DNA of 64,000 nt from Nocardia vaccinii NBRC 15922 (GCF_001613305.1 NZ_BDCC01000009.1:1-64000), one strand, 5' to 3'. Counted from the first letter of the stretch, positions 20,856 to 29,650 are shown. Numbers and translations are program-made. Notes: a model not told the origin generated them from the letters alone.

Positions 20856-20928
20856 GCCCTCGTAGCTCAGGGGATAGAGCGTCTGCCTCCGGAGCAGAAG
20901 GCCGCAGGTTCGATTCCTGCCGAGGGCA
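20856..20928 (+). tRNA. tRNA-Arg (CCG)
   Basis: A 73-base cloverleaf: acceptor arms GCCCTCG / CGAGGGC with discriminator A, D arm around AGCTCAGGGGATAGAGC, anticodon loop CTCCGGA (anticodon CCG) on a TCTGC/GCAGA stem, and T arm GGTTCGATTCC. CCA is not fully encoded. It decodes CGG, a common Arg codon in this DNA. Confidence 0.97.
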
Positions 20929-20935
20929 CCGAAAG

Positions 20936-20976
20936 AAACAGGCCCTGACCAGGGTATAACTGGTCAGGGCCTGTTT
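20936..20976 (+). terminator. Terminator after tRNA-Arg
   Basis: A perfect 17-bp stem (AAACAGGCCCTGACCAG at 20936-20952 with its complement at 20960-20976), loop GGTATAA, ending in TTT. It begins 7 bases after the tRNA. Because the stem includes flanking A and T runs, it can work in both directions. Confidence 0.92.
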
Positions 20977-21100
20977 GCGTCCGAGGACTCATCCCGCCGC
21001 AGTGTCACGGGTTGTCACAACCGTGTCTCACCGGGTCCTCCACGGCCGTACCGCCGACGTCGGCGCGACCGCCGTCGCGGATCACCGCCGCACCGCGTGG

Positions 21101-21349
21101 TCAGAGTGAACGAGTAGGGCTGTCCGGTGCGCGGCGCCCCAGCAGGAAGTAGGCGAGGGGAACGACGCCCACCGAGTTCACCAGGACGATCGCCGTCGCC
21201 CAAACTCGCTTCGAACCACGGACCTCCGCCACCGGCCGGTGCGCGAGATCGCGCAGCGCCGCGATTCTCACCACACCGTCGAACACACCGGCCGTCACGA
21301 TCAGAATCCGGCTGCGCGTACTCAGATCGCTCCATCGCCTACCCGCCAT
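21101..21349 (-). CDS. Small membrane protein, PLDc_N-like
   Basis: An 82-residue protein with two hydrophobic segments (about 15-31 and 49-68). The pattern DLAHRP-SKRVWATAIVLVNSVGVVPLAYFLLGRR resembles the phospholipase-D N-terminal (PLDc_N) two-helix module found as a stand-alone protein in actinobacteria: charged dipeptide, conserved Trp, Gly-x-x-PLAY, then GRR. Function unknown. ATG at 21349. Confidence 0.65.
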   Translation of the reverse strand: MAGRRWSDLSTRSRILIVTAGVFDGVVRIAALRDLAHRPVAEVRGSKRVWATAIVLVNSVGVVPLAYFLLGRRAPDSPTRSL

Positions 21350-21527
21350 AGCCGCTCATCCCTTTCACCGTCACCGCGTTCGGGCTGCCGAATATCACCC
21401 TAGAGAAGGGGTGCATCGAAACAAGGCCGGACACGGCCGCTCGGCGTGCTTGCCGCGCACACCGCGGACAGTGCCCGCACCGCCCTCGGCCTGGCCGAGC
21501 GAACTCTTCCGACCGGCACACTGCCGG

Positions 21528-22922
21528 TCAGGGCTTTTCCGGTGAATGAACCGACTCGATCACCTTGCCCGGGTTGAGGATTCCCAGGGGGTCGAGAGCT
21601 TGTTTGATGTTGTGGTGCATGGTCATGGCCACGGGATCGAGTTCGCGGGAGAGGCCGGGCATCTTCAGCAGGCCGACGCCGTGTTCGCCGGTTACGGTTC
21701 CGCCGAAATCCAATGCGGCGTCGATGATGTCGGCGAAGGCGGCTTGGGCGCGGGTGCGGGCGGCTTCGTCATCGTGGGAGGTGATGAGCAGGGGATGCAG
21801 GTTGCCGTCGCCGGCGTGGGCGATATTCGCGATGACGGTGTCGTGCCGGAGGGCGATCCGCTCGATGCGGGCGAGCATGTCGGGTACGGCGCGCACCGGG
21901 ACGCAGATGTCCTCGGTGAGGACGGGTCCCAACCGTTCGACGGCCGGATAGGCCAGGCGGCGAGCCTGGAACAGGGCCTCGGATTCGATCTCGTCGGTGG
22001 ATACCGCGCTCCAAGTGGCGCCGGCCTGTTCGAAACAGCGGCGCATGGTCTCGGCGTCGTCGTCGCCGACCGATCCGGCGACGTCGACCCGGCCGAGCAG
22101 GACGACCTCCGCATCCACCGACAGTCCGAGCTTCTTCCAATCATCCACCGCGCGTAGGCAATGCCGATCGATGAGTTCGAGCGCCGAGGGGATCACTCCG
22201 GAACCGACCACGGCCTCGACGCCGCGTCCGGCGCTCACGATGGAGTCGAAATATCCGGCCACGGTGCGCTCGGCCGGACGCCGCGGGCGCAGCCGCACCG
22301 TGATCTCGGTGATGATGCCGAGCGTCCCCTCCGAGCCGACCATCAGCCCGGCCAGGTCGTAACCCGCCACCCCCTTGGCGGTGCGACGACCCAGCCGCAC
22401 CAATTCCCCTGTGCCGGTGACGATCTGCATGCCCAGCACGTAGTCGCGGGTCACCCCGTATTTCACGCAGCACAGCCCGCCCGCGTTCGTGGCGACGTTA
22501 CCGCCGATCGTGGACCACGGCGCGCTCGCCGGGTCCGGCGGATACCAGAGCCCGTGCTCGGCGCAGGCGGTGCGCAAATCCTCGTTGACCACCCCGGGTT
22601 GCACGACCGCGACACGTTCGAGCGGATCGATGTCCAGTACGGCGTTCATGCGCTCAAACGAGAGCACGACACTGCCGCGGGTCGCGTTCGCCCCGCCGGA
22701 CAACCCGGTCCCCGCACCGCGGGCGATCACCGGCGTGCGGTGTTCGGCACACCACCGCACGACGGTGCGGACCTCCTCGGCCGAGTGCGGGCGCAGCACC
22801 GCCAGCGGCATCTCGTAGGGCGCCCATTCGGCCTCGTCGTGCCCGTAACGCTCGATCACACCCGGATCCGTGACCATGCGGCCCGCGGGCAACCGCGCGG
22901 CCAGTTCCTCCACCGAATGCAC
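21528..22922 (-). CDS. FAD-linked oxidase, GlcD / D-lactate dehydrogenase type
   Basis: A 464-residue flavoprotein that probably oxidises a 2-hydroxy acid such as glycolate or D-lactate. The PCMH FAD-binding domain spans about 35-215 (VIARGAGTGLSGGANATRGSVVLSF, TIGGNVATNAGGLCCVKYGVTRDYVLG, GSEGTLGIITEI). The C-terminal FAD-oxidase domain contains the HAGDGNLHPLLI and EHGVGLLK motifs typical of GlcD. ATG at 22922. It stands alone, with no GlcE/GlcF partners nearby, as in many actinobacteria. Confidence 0.92.
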   Translation of the reverse strand: MHSVEELAARLPAGRMVTDPGVIERYGHDEAEWAPYEMPLAVLRPHSAEEVRTVVRWCAEHRTPVIARGAGTGLSGGANATRGSVVLSFERMNAVLDIDPLERVAVVQPGVVNEDLRTACAEHGLWYPPDPASAPWSTIGGNVATNAGGLCCVKYGVTRDYVLGMQIVTGTGELVRLGRRTAKGVAGYDLAGLMVGSEGTLGIITEITVRLRPRRPAERTVAGYFDSIVSAGRGVEAVVGSGVIPSALELIDRHCLRAVDDWKKLGLSVDAEVVLLGRVDVAGSVGDDDAETMRRCFEQAGATWSAVSTDEIESEALFQARRLAYPAVERLGPVLTEDICVPVRAVPDMLARIERIALRHDTVIANIAHAGDGNLHPLLITSHDDEAARTRAQAAFADIIDAALDFGGTVTGEHGVGLLKMPGLSRELDPVAMTMHHNIKQALDPLGILNPGKVIESVHSPEKP

Positions 22923-22996
22923 CGGCGCACCTCATATCTCTCGTGCACGTCGTGCCGCCACGACGGCAGCCCAACCCTACGGTCCGGGCCGAGCGA

Positions 22997-23578
22997 TCAG
23001 GATTCGCCGGGACGCATCGTCAGGTATCGCTGCAGGACCGGTGCGAGGTTGGCGGTCAGTTCTGCGTGCGTCATCGCGACCACTGGTTCGAGCCGCAGCA
23101 CGTAGCGGCACAGTGCCAGGCCGAGGACCTGGCTGGCGATCAGGCCCGCGCGGCGCGGGGCATCGGCCGGATCGCCGACGCGCAGCACCATCGGCATGAT
23201 CTGTCCGGCGAAGATTCGCTGGGCGCGCTGCCCCACCGAATCGTCTGTCACCGCCGAACGCAGCAGGGTGAGCAGGATCTCGTCGCCGGGCGGCGTCTCC
23301 CACAGTTCGAGGAATCGGCGCATGATCGTCTCACCCAGCGAATCCGGCGGCGCCACACCGAGATCCGGCAACTCCAGGTCGATCTCGAGGGCCGCGTCGA
23401 ACAGCCCCTCCTTATTGCCGTAGTACCGCATCACCATCGAGGGATCGATCTCGGCGTCGGCGGCGATGGCCCGGATGGTCGCCTTGCGGAACCCGTCCTG
23501 CGCGAAGCGGTGCCGGGCGGCGGCCAGGATGGCGGCGCGGGTGGCGTCGGAGCGGCGGGCGGGGGTCTCGGCGATCAT
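22997..23578 (-). CDS. TetR-family repressor
   Basis: A 193-residue regulator. The N-terminal helix-turn-helix spans about 12-58 (ATRAAILAAARHRFAQDGFRKATIRAIAADAEIDPSMVMRYYGNKEGLF). The C-terminal ligand domain resembles the TetR_C_17 class (LASQVLGLALCRYVL). It is divergent from a flavin monooxygenase gene, and the 105-base spacer carries three similar palindromes. It probably represses both itself and the monooxygenase-EthD pair until an aromatic or polyketide-like ligand is present; the ligand is unknown. Confidence 0.92.
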   Translation of the reverse strand: MIAETPARRSDATRAAILAAARHRFAQDGFRKATIRAIAADAEIDPSMVMRYYGNKEGLFDAALEIDLELPDLGVAPPDSLGETIMRRFLELWETPPGDEILLTLLRSAVTDDSVGQRAQRIFAGQIMPMVLRVGDPADAPRRAGLIASQVLGLALCRYVLRLEPVVAMTHAELTANLAPVLQRYLTMRPGES

Positions 23579-23593
23579 GCCAACAAGTGTAGG

Positions 23594-23665
23594 CCAACAA
23601 CTGTTGACATGCTATCGGCGACCCCCTATCGTAGATGTCAACAGCCGTTGGCCAACAGATGTTGG
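23594..23665. promoter_or_regulatory. Three TetR operator sites
   Basis: CCAACAACTGTTGA (23594-23607), TCAACAGCCGTTGG (23638-23651) and CCAACAGATGTTGG (23652-23665) fit YCAACA-NN-YGTTGR. The third is fully symmetric around its centre, and the second and third touch. One lies by the repressor start, two by the monooxygenase start, so both promoters can be covered. Confidence 0.85.
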
Positions 23666-23683
23666 CAGATTTGAGGAGCCGTT

Positions 23684-24850
23684 ATGAACACCGTTCCCGC
23701 CACCGCCTCGGTCGTCGTCATCGGCGCAGGTCCCACCGGAATGACCGCAGGGATCGCCCTCGCCGACGCGGGCGTCGACGTGGTACTGCTGGACCGGCTG
23801 GCCGAGGGAGCGAACACCTCGCGAGCCGCGGTCGTCCACGCCCGCACCCTCGAGGTGCTCGACGAATTCGGCGTCGCCGCGGAGCTCAACGAGCGCGGAC
23901 TCGTCGTCGAGCAGTTCGACCTGAACGACGGTCCGCAGCGGCTGGCCACCATCCACTTCAAGGATCTGCCGACCCGATTCCCCTACACCCTGATGATCAG
24001 CCAGGCGACCACCGAGGAGGTGCTGCTGACCCGGCTCCGTAAGGCAGGCGGCACCGTACTGCGCCCGTACACGGTCACCGCGGTCGAGGGCGACGAGACC
24101 GGCGTCAGCGTCGAATTCACCGATGCCGCAGGCGGTTCCGGATCAATCCGAGCGGATTACGTGATCGGCGCCGACGGTATGCACAGCGTGGTCCGCGAAC
24201 AGGCGGGCATCGGGTTCACCGGGGCGAGCTATCCGGAGTCGTTCGCGCTGGCCGACGTCCGGATGGACTGGCCCGACCCGCGCACCGAAGTCTCCCTGCA
24301 CCTGGCGCCGCAGGGATTCACCCTCGTCGCGCCGCTGCCGGACGAGCAGCGTGACCGATTCCGCATCGTCGCCACCGTCGATGACGCGCCCGAACATCCG
24401 GACCTGGCCTTCATGCAGGCGGTGATCGACGAACGCCGTCCGGGCGGACGGGTGCGAGAGGTGTTGTGGAGCTCGCGTTTCCGCGTGCATCACCGGCTCG
24501 CGGACCACTACCGCGCGGGCCGCATCCTGCTGGCCGGTGACGCCGCCCATGTGCACAGCCCGGCCGGCGGGCAGGGAATGAACACCGGCATCCAGGACGG
24601 CGCACTACTGGGCCGATTGCTCGCGCAGGTGCTGCACGGCGAGCCGGACGCCCTGCTCGACGAGTACGAGGCGATCCGCCGCCCGGTCGCGCAGGGTGTG
24701 GTCGAACTCACCGATCGGATGACCCGGATGGCCACTCTGCAACAGCGCCCGGCGCGCGCCCTGCGCAACACCGTGATCCGCTCGGCGGTCCTGTTCCCGG
24801 GCGTGCGACGTGCGGTCGCCTTCCGGCTCTCCGAACTCACGGCCCGCTGA
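23684..24850 (+). CDS. FAD-dependent monooxygenase (class A)
   Basis: A 388-residue aromatic-hydroxylase-type flavoprotein. The FAD dinucleotide fold is at the N-terminus (VVVIGAGPTGMTAGIALADAGVDVVLLDR, about 10-38), followed by the DG motif region DYVIGADGMHSVVR (about 160) and the second FAD motif RILLAGDAAHVHSPAGGQGMNTGIQD (about 281-306). This group includes polyketide, tetracycline and rifampicin hydroxylases; at 388 residues it lacks their C-terminal thioredoxin-like domain, and the substrate cannot be predicted. GAGGAG precedes the ATG. The divergent TetR probably regulates it. Confidence 0.9.
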   Translation: MNTVPATASVVVIGAGPTGMTAGIALADAGVDVVLLDRLAEGANTSRAAVVHARTLEVLDEFGVAAELNERGLVVEQFDLNDGPQRLATIHFKDLPTRFPYTLMISQATTEEVLLTRLRKAGGTVLRPYTVTAVEGDETGVSVEFTDAAGGSGSIRADYVIGADGMHSVVREQAGIGFTGASYPESFALADVRMDWPDPRTEVSLHLAPQGFTLVAPLPDEQRDRFRIVATVDDAPEHPDLAFMQAVIDERRPGGRVREVLWSSRFRVHHRLADHYRAGRILLAGDAAHVHSPAGGQGMNTGIQDGALLGRLLAQVLHGEPDALLDEYEAIRRPVAQGVVELTDRMTRMATLQQRPARALRNTVIRSAVLFPGVRRAVAFRLSELTAR

Positions 24851-24872
24851 CGTGGCGTTTTCCGCTGAGCGA

Positions 24873-24902
24873 GATCGTCCGCGGGAATTCCCGCGGACGA
24901 TC
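24873..24902. terminator. Perfect 30-bp palindrome after the monooxygenase gene
   Basis: The half GATCGTCCGCGGGAA is followed directly by its reverse complement, centred on GAATTC, 23 bases after the stop. There is no U-tract on either side. It could be a hairpin terminator of the U-less type proposed for actinobacteria or a protein-binding site ahead of the EthD gene. Confidence 0.55.
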
Positions 24903-24951
24903 GCATCGCGCGGATACCGTCTTCGACCACCGCTTCGGAAAGGGCGACGAG

Positions 24952-25620
24952 ATGAAATTGATGTATGCCCTGTGGGGTTCGGAGCCGGCCGAGACGCTGT
25001 GCTCCGCCGGCACGCATGTCCGGCTGGCCCGCGCGGGCGCGACCGAACTGCAGGTCAACGTCGTCGACGATGATGTCGCGGCGGCGACGTTGCGACTGTC
25101 GACCTACGCCGAGCCGATCGCCGCAGTGGTCAGCGTGTGGACCGGGGGCGAGCATGAGCCGACCACCCGGGAACTGACCTCCGCCGCCGATCGGGTCGAG
25201 GGCTGGATCGTGGCCGAACGCGTCCCGATGGCGCCTCCGGCGACCGCCGACGGCGTGCGCTTCGACGCGTTGTCCAATATCGCGTTCCTGCGGGTTCCGC
25301 CGGAAATGACACCCGAGGCGTGGCGGAAGTACTGGCACGAGGTGCACACCGCGATCGCCATGGAAACCCAGGCCACCTTCGGCTATCTGCAGAACACCGT
25401 CATCTCGGCGGTGACTCCGGGACGTCGCGTCGACGGCCTGGTCGAGGAGCTGTTCCCCATGGCCGCCATGACCGATCCGCACGCGTTCTGGGGCAGCGGG
25501 GGCGATGACGCGGAGCTGCAACGCCGCGTCAGCCGCATGCTGACCAGCATCGACGCCTTCGGCGCCAACAAGGATATCGACGTCGTCCCGACCAGCAGAT
25601 ACCACTACACCCTCGGCTGA
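24952..25620 (+). CDS. EthD-domain protein
   Basis: A 222-residue protein with a dimeric alpha/beta barrel fold of the EthD type. The typical motif YWHEVHTAIAMETQATFGYLQNTV is at about residues 127-150 and a second, weaker half precedes it. EthD proteins accompany monooxygenases or polyketide-type tailoring enzymes, usually in ring oxidation or cyclisation. The location directly after a flavin monooxygenase under one TetR fits that. ATG at 24952 with GGGCGACGAG upstream. Confidence 0.8.
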   Translation: MKLMYALWGSEPAETLCSAGTHVRLARAGATELQVNVVDDDVAAATLRLSTYAEPIAAVVSVWTGGEHEPTTRELTSAADRVEGWIVAERVPMAPPATADGVRFDALSNIAFLRVPPEMTPEAWRKYWHEVHTAIAMETQATFGYLQNTVISAVTPGRRVDGLVEELFPMAAMTDPHAFWGSGGDDAELQRRVSRMLTSIDAFGANKDIDVVPTSRYHYTLG

Positions 25621-25752
25621 GATCGCGTTCGCGCCACCCGGCCGCGACACCTGGCCGGCGCGCACGGTCACCGGACCGACATCCGGGTGCCGTAGTCTGC
25701 GCGGTGACGGCGCCCGCACTCGGGACGTCGGGCCGGACAGGCGCGAAGGGGG

Positions 25753-27165
25753 ATGCCGCTGATGACGTGTTGTGGCCCGAACCGCCGCCGGATGCTCGCG
25801 GCGCTGGCGGCGGCGCCGATCATGGTCGCGGCGGGAACTGCCCGCGCACAGGCGAATTCGATGATCGCCACCGATCTCGAGCTGGTGACGCTGACGCCGG
25901 ACTCGGCGATCCTGACGTGGACCACACTGGGGTCGGACGTGGCCGGGAACAGGATTCCGATGGACGCGGGCACACAGGTCCACCTTGCCCCGGCCGACGC
26001 GGTGGGTCCGGCTCGCACCGTCGTCGACGACACCGCCCGGACGCCATACCACTACGCCGAGGTCACCGGGCTCGAACCCGGGCGCACATATCGTTTCGAG
26101 GCGTGGTCCGACGGTGTGCGCGCGGTTCCGGCGCCGACCGTGGCGACGCATCTGCCCGGTAGCGCCGAATGCACCGGGCGGTTCACCACGCTCGTGCCGC
26201 CGCCGGGCCGCCTGCTGCGTACCGTGGCGCTGTCCAACGACGTGCATTTCGGCGAGCAGACCGCCGGTCTGATCACGAACGGATATCCGCCGGGCGTCCA
26301 GCAGGAACCGGGGCTGCCGCCCTATCCGGAGTTGATGCTCACCGCGATGCTCGGCGATCTGCGCCGCCCCGACCGCGGCGCGAACCACCTGCTGCTGGCC
26401 GGTGATCTCACCGCGGAGGCCACTCCGGGCCAAACTCGTTCCGTGCGAACGTATCTGGATCGCTGGGGCAGGTCCGAACGGGATTGGTTCGCCGTGCGCG
26501 GCAATCACGACCGGCCGCACGTCGGCGCGGACTACGCCGAATGTCCCCCGGTGGCCGATGCGGCCCACCACGATTGCTGGGGCGAATCATTCGGCGCGCG
26601 AGGCCGGCTCACCGAACATCGGATGGGCGAGTTGCGCGTGCTCGGCCTGGACACCACCCGTCTCGACGCGGCCGGCGGCGCCATCGATCCGGATCAGCTC
26701 GCTCACCTGCGCGAGGTCCTGCGAGCCGATCCGGACCGCCCGACATTGGTCTTCGGCCACCACCCCGTCACCCTGGATTCGGCCCTGTCCAATATCAACG
26801 GCCCGGATTTCGTCCTGAATCGCTCCGACGCGGCGACCCTGCAGAACCTCTACCGATCGGCTCCCGGCGTATTCCTGCATCACGCGGGCCACACCCATCG
26901 CAACCGCCGCACCGTCCCCGACATCCCGCTGAGCGTCGAATTCCTCGAGGTCGGCGCGGTCAAGGAATATCCCGGCGGTTACAGCCTGATGCGTCTCCAC
27001 GAGGGCGGCTACACCGTCAATTTCTACAAGACCCGCACCCCCGACGCCCGCCGCTGGAGCACCCGCAGCCGCGCCGAATTTCTGGGGCTGGCCCCCGAAT
27101 ACACCCTCGGCACCACCACCGACCGCAATCACGTTGTGCTGCGCGATCTTTCCGGGCTGAGGTAA
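25753..27165 (+). CDS. Tat-exported metallophosphoesterase
   Basis: A 470-residue protein with a twin-arginine-type signal (NRRRMLAALAAAPIMVAAGTARA, about 9-32). An N-terminal fibronectin-like beta domain follows (about 38-140). The calcineurin-like phosphoesterase domain carries the metal ligands in order: DVH, LLAGDLT, GNHD, GHHP and AGHTH. The arrangement resembles purple-acid-phosphatase-like enzymes of the cell surface. The substrate is unknown. The ATG at 25753 has GAAGGGGG just upstream; an ATG three codons later is possible. Single gene. Confidence 0.9.
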   Translation: MPLMTCCGPNRRRMLAALAAAPIMVAAGTARAQANSMIATDLELVTLTPDSAILTWTTLGSDVAGNRIPMDAGTQVHLAPADAVGPARTVVDDTARTPYHYAEVTGLEPGRTYRFEAWSDGVRAVPAPTVATHLPGSAECTGRFTTLVPPPGRLLRTVALSNDVHFGEQTAGLITNGYPPGVQQEPGLPPYPELMLTAMLGDLRRPDRGANHLLLAGDLTAEATPGQTRSVRTYLDRWGRSERDWFAVRGNHDRPHVGADYAECPPVADAAHHDCWGESFGARGRLTEHRMGELRVLGLDTTRLDAAGGAIDPDQLAHLREVLRADPDRPTLVFGHHPVTLDSALSNINGPDFVLNRSDAATLQNLYRSAPGVFLHHAGHTHRNRRTVPDIPLSVEFLEVGAVKEYPGGYSLMRLHEGGYTVNFYKTRTPDARRWSTRSRAEFLGLAPEYTLGTTTDRNHVVLRDLSGLR

Positions 27166-27185
27166 TCCAGCAGAAATTTCAGCAG

Positions 27186-27256
27186 AGCGAGTGGCGGGAA
27201 TCGAACCCGCGTACACGGTTTTGCAGACCGCCCCCTGACCACTCGGGCACACCCGC
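27186..27256 (-). tRNA. tRNA-Cys (GCA)
   Basis: A 71-base cloverleaf on the minus strand: acceptor GCGGGTG / CACTCGC with one G-U pair, discriminator U as expected for tRNA-Cys, anticodon loop CTGCAAA (anticodon GCA) and T arm GCGGGTTCGATTCCCGC. Confidence 0.96.
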
Positions 27257-27382
27257 ATCGACACTCATGGTGCCCGGGGCCGCCCGCCGCGCCCAGGGTT
27301 GTGGTCAGCATGATCGAAAACGCACCCGGGTGCGAATGGCGTGAAACCGTCACTCCGCGCCGCCCCCTCTAAACTCGGTCGC

Positions 27383-27919
27383 ATGGCTACACCCCGCCCG
27401 CTGCCCCTGGACCCGATCGCAGAGGCCCATCGCCAGTGGACCACACACGGTTGGGGTGAGGTCGCGGACGGGATGGCGGCGGTGACGTCGCTGGTGCGGG
27501 CGCAACAGATCGTGATGGCGCGGGTGGACGAGGCGCTGCGGCCGTCGGGGCTGACCTTCTCCCGCTACGAGCTGCTCGCTCTGCTGAGCTTCAGCCGGAC
27601 CGGAGCGCTGCCGATGGCCGTGGCCAGCGCCCGGTTGCAGGTACATCCGACCAGCGTGACCAATACCGTGGATCGACTCGAGGCCGCCGAACTGGTCAAA
27701 CGAGTACCGCATCCGAGTGACCGCCGGGCGACGCTGATCGAGATCACCGATGCCGGTCGCCAGTTGGTGGCGCAGGCGACCGAGGAGTTGAACGAATCGG
27801 TTTTCGCACGTCCCGGCCTGCCGCCGCAGCGCCTGCGTCAGTTACTACAGTTACTGTCGGAGTTCCGGCAGGCCGCAGGGGATTTCGATATCGGTGACAC
27901 GCCGACGCACTGGTCCTGA
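27383..27919 (+). CDS. MarR-family regulator
   Basis: A 178-residue winged-helix protein: helix bundle (MAAVTSLVRAQQIVMARVDEALRPSGLTFSRYELLALL), recognition helix (VHPTSVTNTVDRLEAAELVKR), and wing with the conserved DRRATLIEITDAGR. The first 30 residues are an extension. I chose the ATG at 27383; an in-frame start 14 codons upstream lacks homology. No obvious divergently paired target gene; tRNA-Cys lies behind it. Confidence 0.9.
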   Translation: MATPRPLPLDPIAEAHRQWTTHGWGEVADGMAAVTSLVRAQQIVMARVDEALRPSGLTFSRYELLALLSFSRTGALPMAVASARLQVHPTSVTNTVDRLEAAELVKRVPHPSDRRATLIEITDAGRQLVAQATEELNESVFARPGLPPQRLRQLLQLLSEFRQAAGDFDIGDTPTHWS

Positions 27920-28054
27920 CGAGCAAAATCGTCCGACCGGTAGGCATGAAAACCGAAGCCGGAGGCCTGCCGTGACACCACCTGGATAACCATTCAGCAT
28001 CCAGCCAGCGACATGGCCGCGATGACCTTCCCATCCGGGCGCGAAAGGTTCACC

Positions 28055-29131
28055 ATGGAGCCCATGGTGCTGGTCCTGGGGGTGTCGGCGGGCGCTGGCG
28101 GAGCTCGCGCGATGTTGACGCACTCCGACCAGCCGCATCTACCGCCGATCGATCGCTGCACCGTGCCCCGCCGGGCCGGAGCCGACGTAGCGGAATCGGT
28201 GTTCACAGCCATCCGACTGATGCGGGACGCGGCAGCCCAGCGCGAGGAATTCATCACCGGCCTCGCGGTCACCTGCCGCTGCTCCCTGCACGAGGAGGCG
28301 GTGCGGGCCATGGCCGGTCGCGGCAATCTCACCGTCGTCGACGAACCGCACGCCCAGCTGCGCTATCTGCGCTTCAGCGGCCAACTCCCGGACGAGGGCG
28401 CGGTACTGCTCTACGATCTGGGCGCCTCCGGACTCACCGTCACCGCGGCCGACTGCCGCACCGACGCCATCCTGGCGATCAGGCGCAGCACCGTTCTCGG
28501 CGGCGACGGACATGACGCGCTGTTGCGCTGGCATCTGGCCCACGGGGGTCTGAACCTCGATAAGCCGACCAGTCGCGCCTACAAGGAGGCGTTGACCACA
28601 GCACCGGTGCTGACCGCCACAGATCCGCACAGCGGACAGCGAATGGTGTTGACGCGCAGCGATTTCGAGGAGTTGGCCGAGGCCGGAATCCACCATTCGG
28701 TGTCCTATGTGCGGCAGATTGTCGGAGAGACGGGCGTTCCGCCGAAGGCCCTCGCCCTCTTGGGTGGTTGTTCCCGCAATCCGGGTATTCGCCAGGCGCT
28801 CGGGCAATTACTGGATCTGCCGGTGATCTACGATCCGGAACCGGAATTCGTCTCCGCGCGCGGCGCGGTGCTGATGTCCGCCCAACTGCCCACGGCCCGC
28901 CGGATCCGGAGTGTGCGATTCGGCGCGCGACCGACCCTGCGGCCCGCCGATCCCGCACCGGTATCCAAGCGCAAAGTTGTTGCCGCGCTTGCCGTCACGG
29001 CGACACTGGGAGCGACGGTGGCGGGTCTGCTGACCACGAACCGGGATTCGACCGCACCCGCCACCCACCACGCCCCGCCGACTCCCGTCGAGGTCGCGGG
29101 CACGCCCGCGAATCAGCTGCCGCCCAGGTAG
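28055..29131 (+). CDS. Hsp70-like actin-fold ATPase with C-terminal membrane anchor
   Basis: A 358-residue protein with an actin/Hsp70-type nucleotide fold: the phosphate-1-like loop at the N-terminus (VLGVSAGAGGARAML), phosphate-2-like VLLYDLGASGLTVTAAD (about 114-130), the adenosine motif ALALLGGCSRNPGIRQAL (about 232-249), then AVLMSAQ. There is no Hsp70 substrate-binding domain. A hydrophobic helix (about 307-328, VVAALAVTATLGATVAGLL) and a Pro/Thr-rich tail follow, so the ATPase is cytoplasmic and the tail outside. This type is widespread in Mycobacteriales with unknown role. The ATG at 28055 has an AAAGG site. Confidence 0.75.
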   Translation: MEPMVLVLGVSAGAGGARAMLTHSDQPHLPPIDRCTVPRRAGADVAESVFTAIRLMRDAAAQREEFITGLAVTCRCSLHEEAVRAMAGRGNLTVVDEPHAQLRYLRFSGQLPDEGAVLLYDLGASGLTVTAADCRTDAILAIRRSTVLGGDGHDALLRWHLAHGGLNLDKPTSRAYKEALTTAPVLTATDPHSGQRMVLTRSDFEELAEAGIHHSVSYVRQIVGETGVPPKALALLGGCSRNPGIRQALGQLLDLPVIYDPEPEFVSARGAVLMSAQLPTARRIRSVRFGARPTLRPADPAPVSKRKVVAALAVTATLGATVAGLLTTNRDSTAPATHHAPPTPVEVAGTPANQLPPR

Positions 29132-29138
29132 TTTCGAT

Positions 29139-29648
29139 TCAGATACCGTCGAAGGTCAGTGTGGTGTGCAACAGGCTCATCGCCGCCGCGCACGGATCGG
29201 GCTGTGCGGCATGGTCGCGATTCTGCACCCACCAGGTGACAGTACCGCTGTCGGCGGCGGTCACCCCGCAAGTGCCCGGATCCCGCGGATCGCGCCAGTA
29301 CATCCCGCCGAAACGGTCGACCACCACTTTCTCGGTCCGGTACCCGTACTGGGCGGCGACCTGCATCTCCCGCATCAGTACATCGCCGGAGAACCAGCTG
29401 TAACTGAGATCGACTGTGCCGCTGAGAGTCTGGGCGGTCCAGGTACAGGTAGTCGGCGCACTCTGCCGACGCACCGAGGTCGCCCGCAACAGACCGGCGA
29501 GAGCCTGATCGCTCAGCGGCCCGCAGCCGCCCAGAACGTTCGGGGCATCGGCCGGAGTGCTCTGCGTCCGCGGCGTACCGCTGCCCGCACATCCGGCCAG
29601 CGCGGCGGCCAGCATCACCGCGATCACCGTCCGCACCATCGCGCGCAT
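29139..29648 (-). CDS. DUF3558 lipoprotein, second of pair
   Basis: A 169-residue lipoprotein: signal MRAMVRTVIAVMLAAALAGC with a lipobox LAGC, then a Ser/Thr/Pro linker and a DUF3558 domain with paired cysteines (GGCGPLSDQ, TTCTW, GTCGV, DPCAAAM). DUF3558 proteins are abundant surface lipoproteins in Nocardia and Mycobacterium; the family function is unknown. The ATG at 29648 lies 2 bases after the stop of the upstream paralog, so they are coupled. Confidence 0.88.
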   Translation of the reverse strand: MRAMVRTVIAVMLAAALAGCAGSGTPRTQSTPADAPNVLGGCGPLSDQALAGLLRATSVRRQSAPTTCTWTAQTLSGTVDLSYSWFSGDVLMREMQVAAQYGYRTEKVVVDRFGGMYWRDPRDPGTCGVTAADSGTVTWWVQNRDHAAQPDPCAAAMSLLHTTLTFDGI

Positions 29649-29650
29649 CG

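Noticed and set aside
20996..21030. Near-palindrome around GGGTTGTCACAACCG
   Set aside because: Arms are short and offset by one base, with no adjacent gene start; likely chance.
24508..26571. 687-codon minus-strand open frame opposite the monooxygenase, EthD and phosphoesterase genes
   Set aside because: Crosses three well-supported plus-strand genes and has His/Arg/Gly-rich shadow composition.
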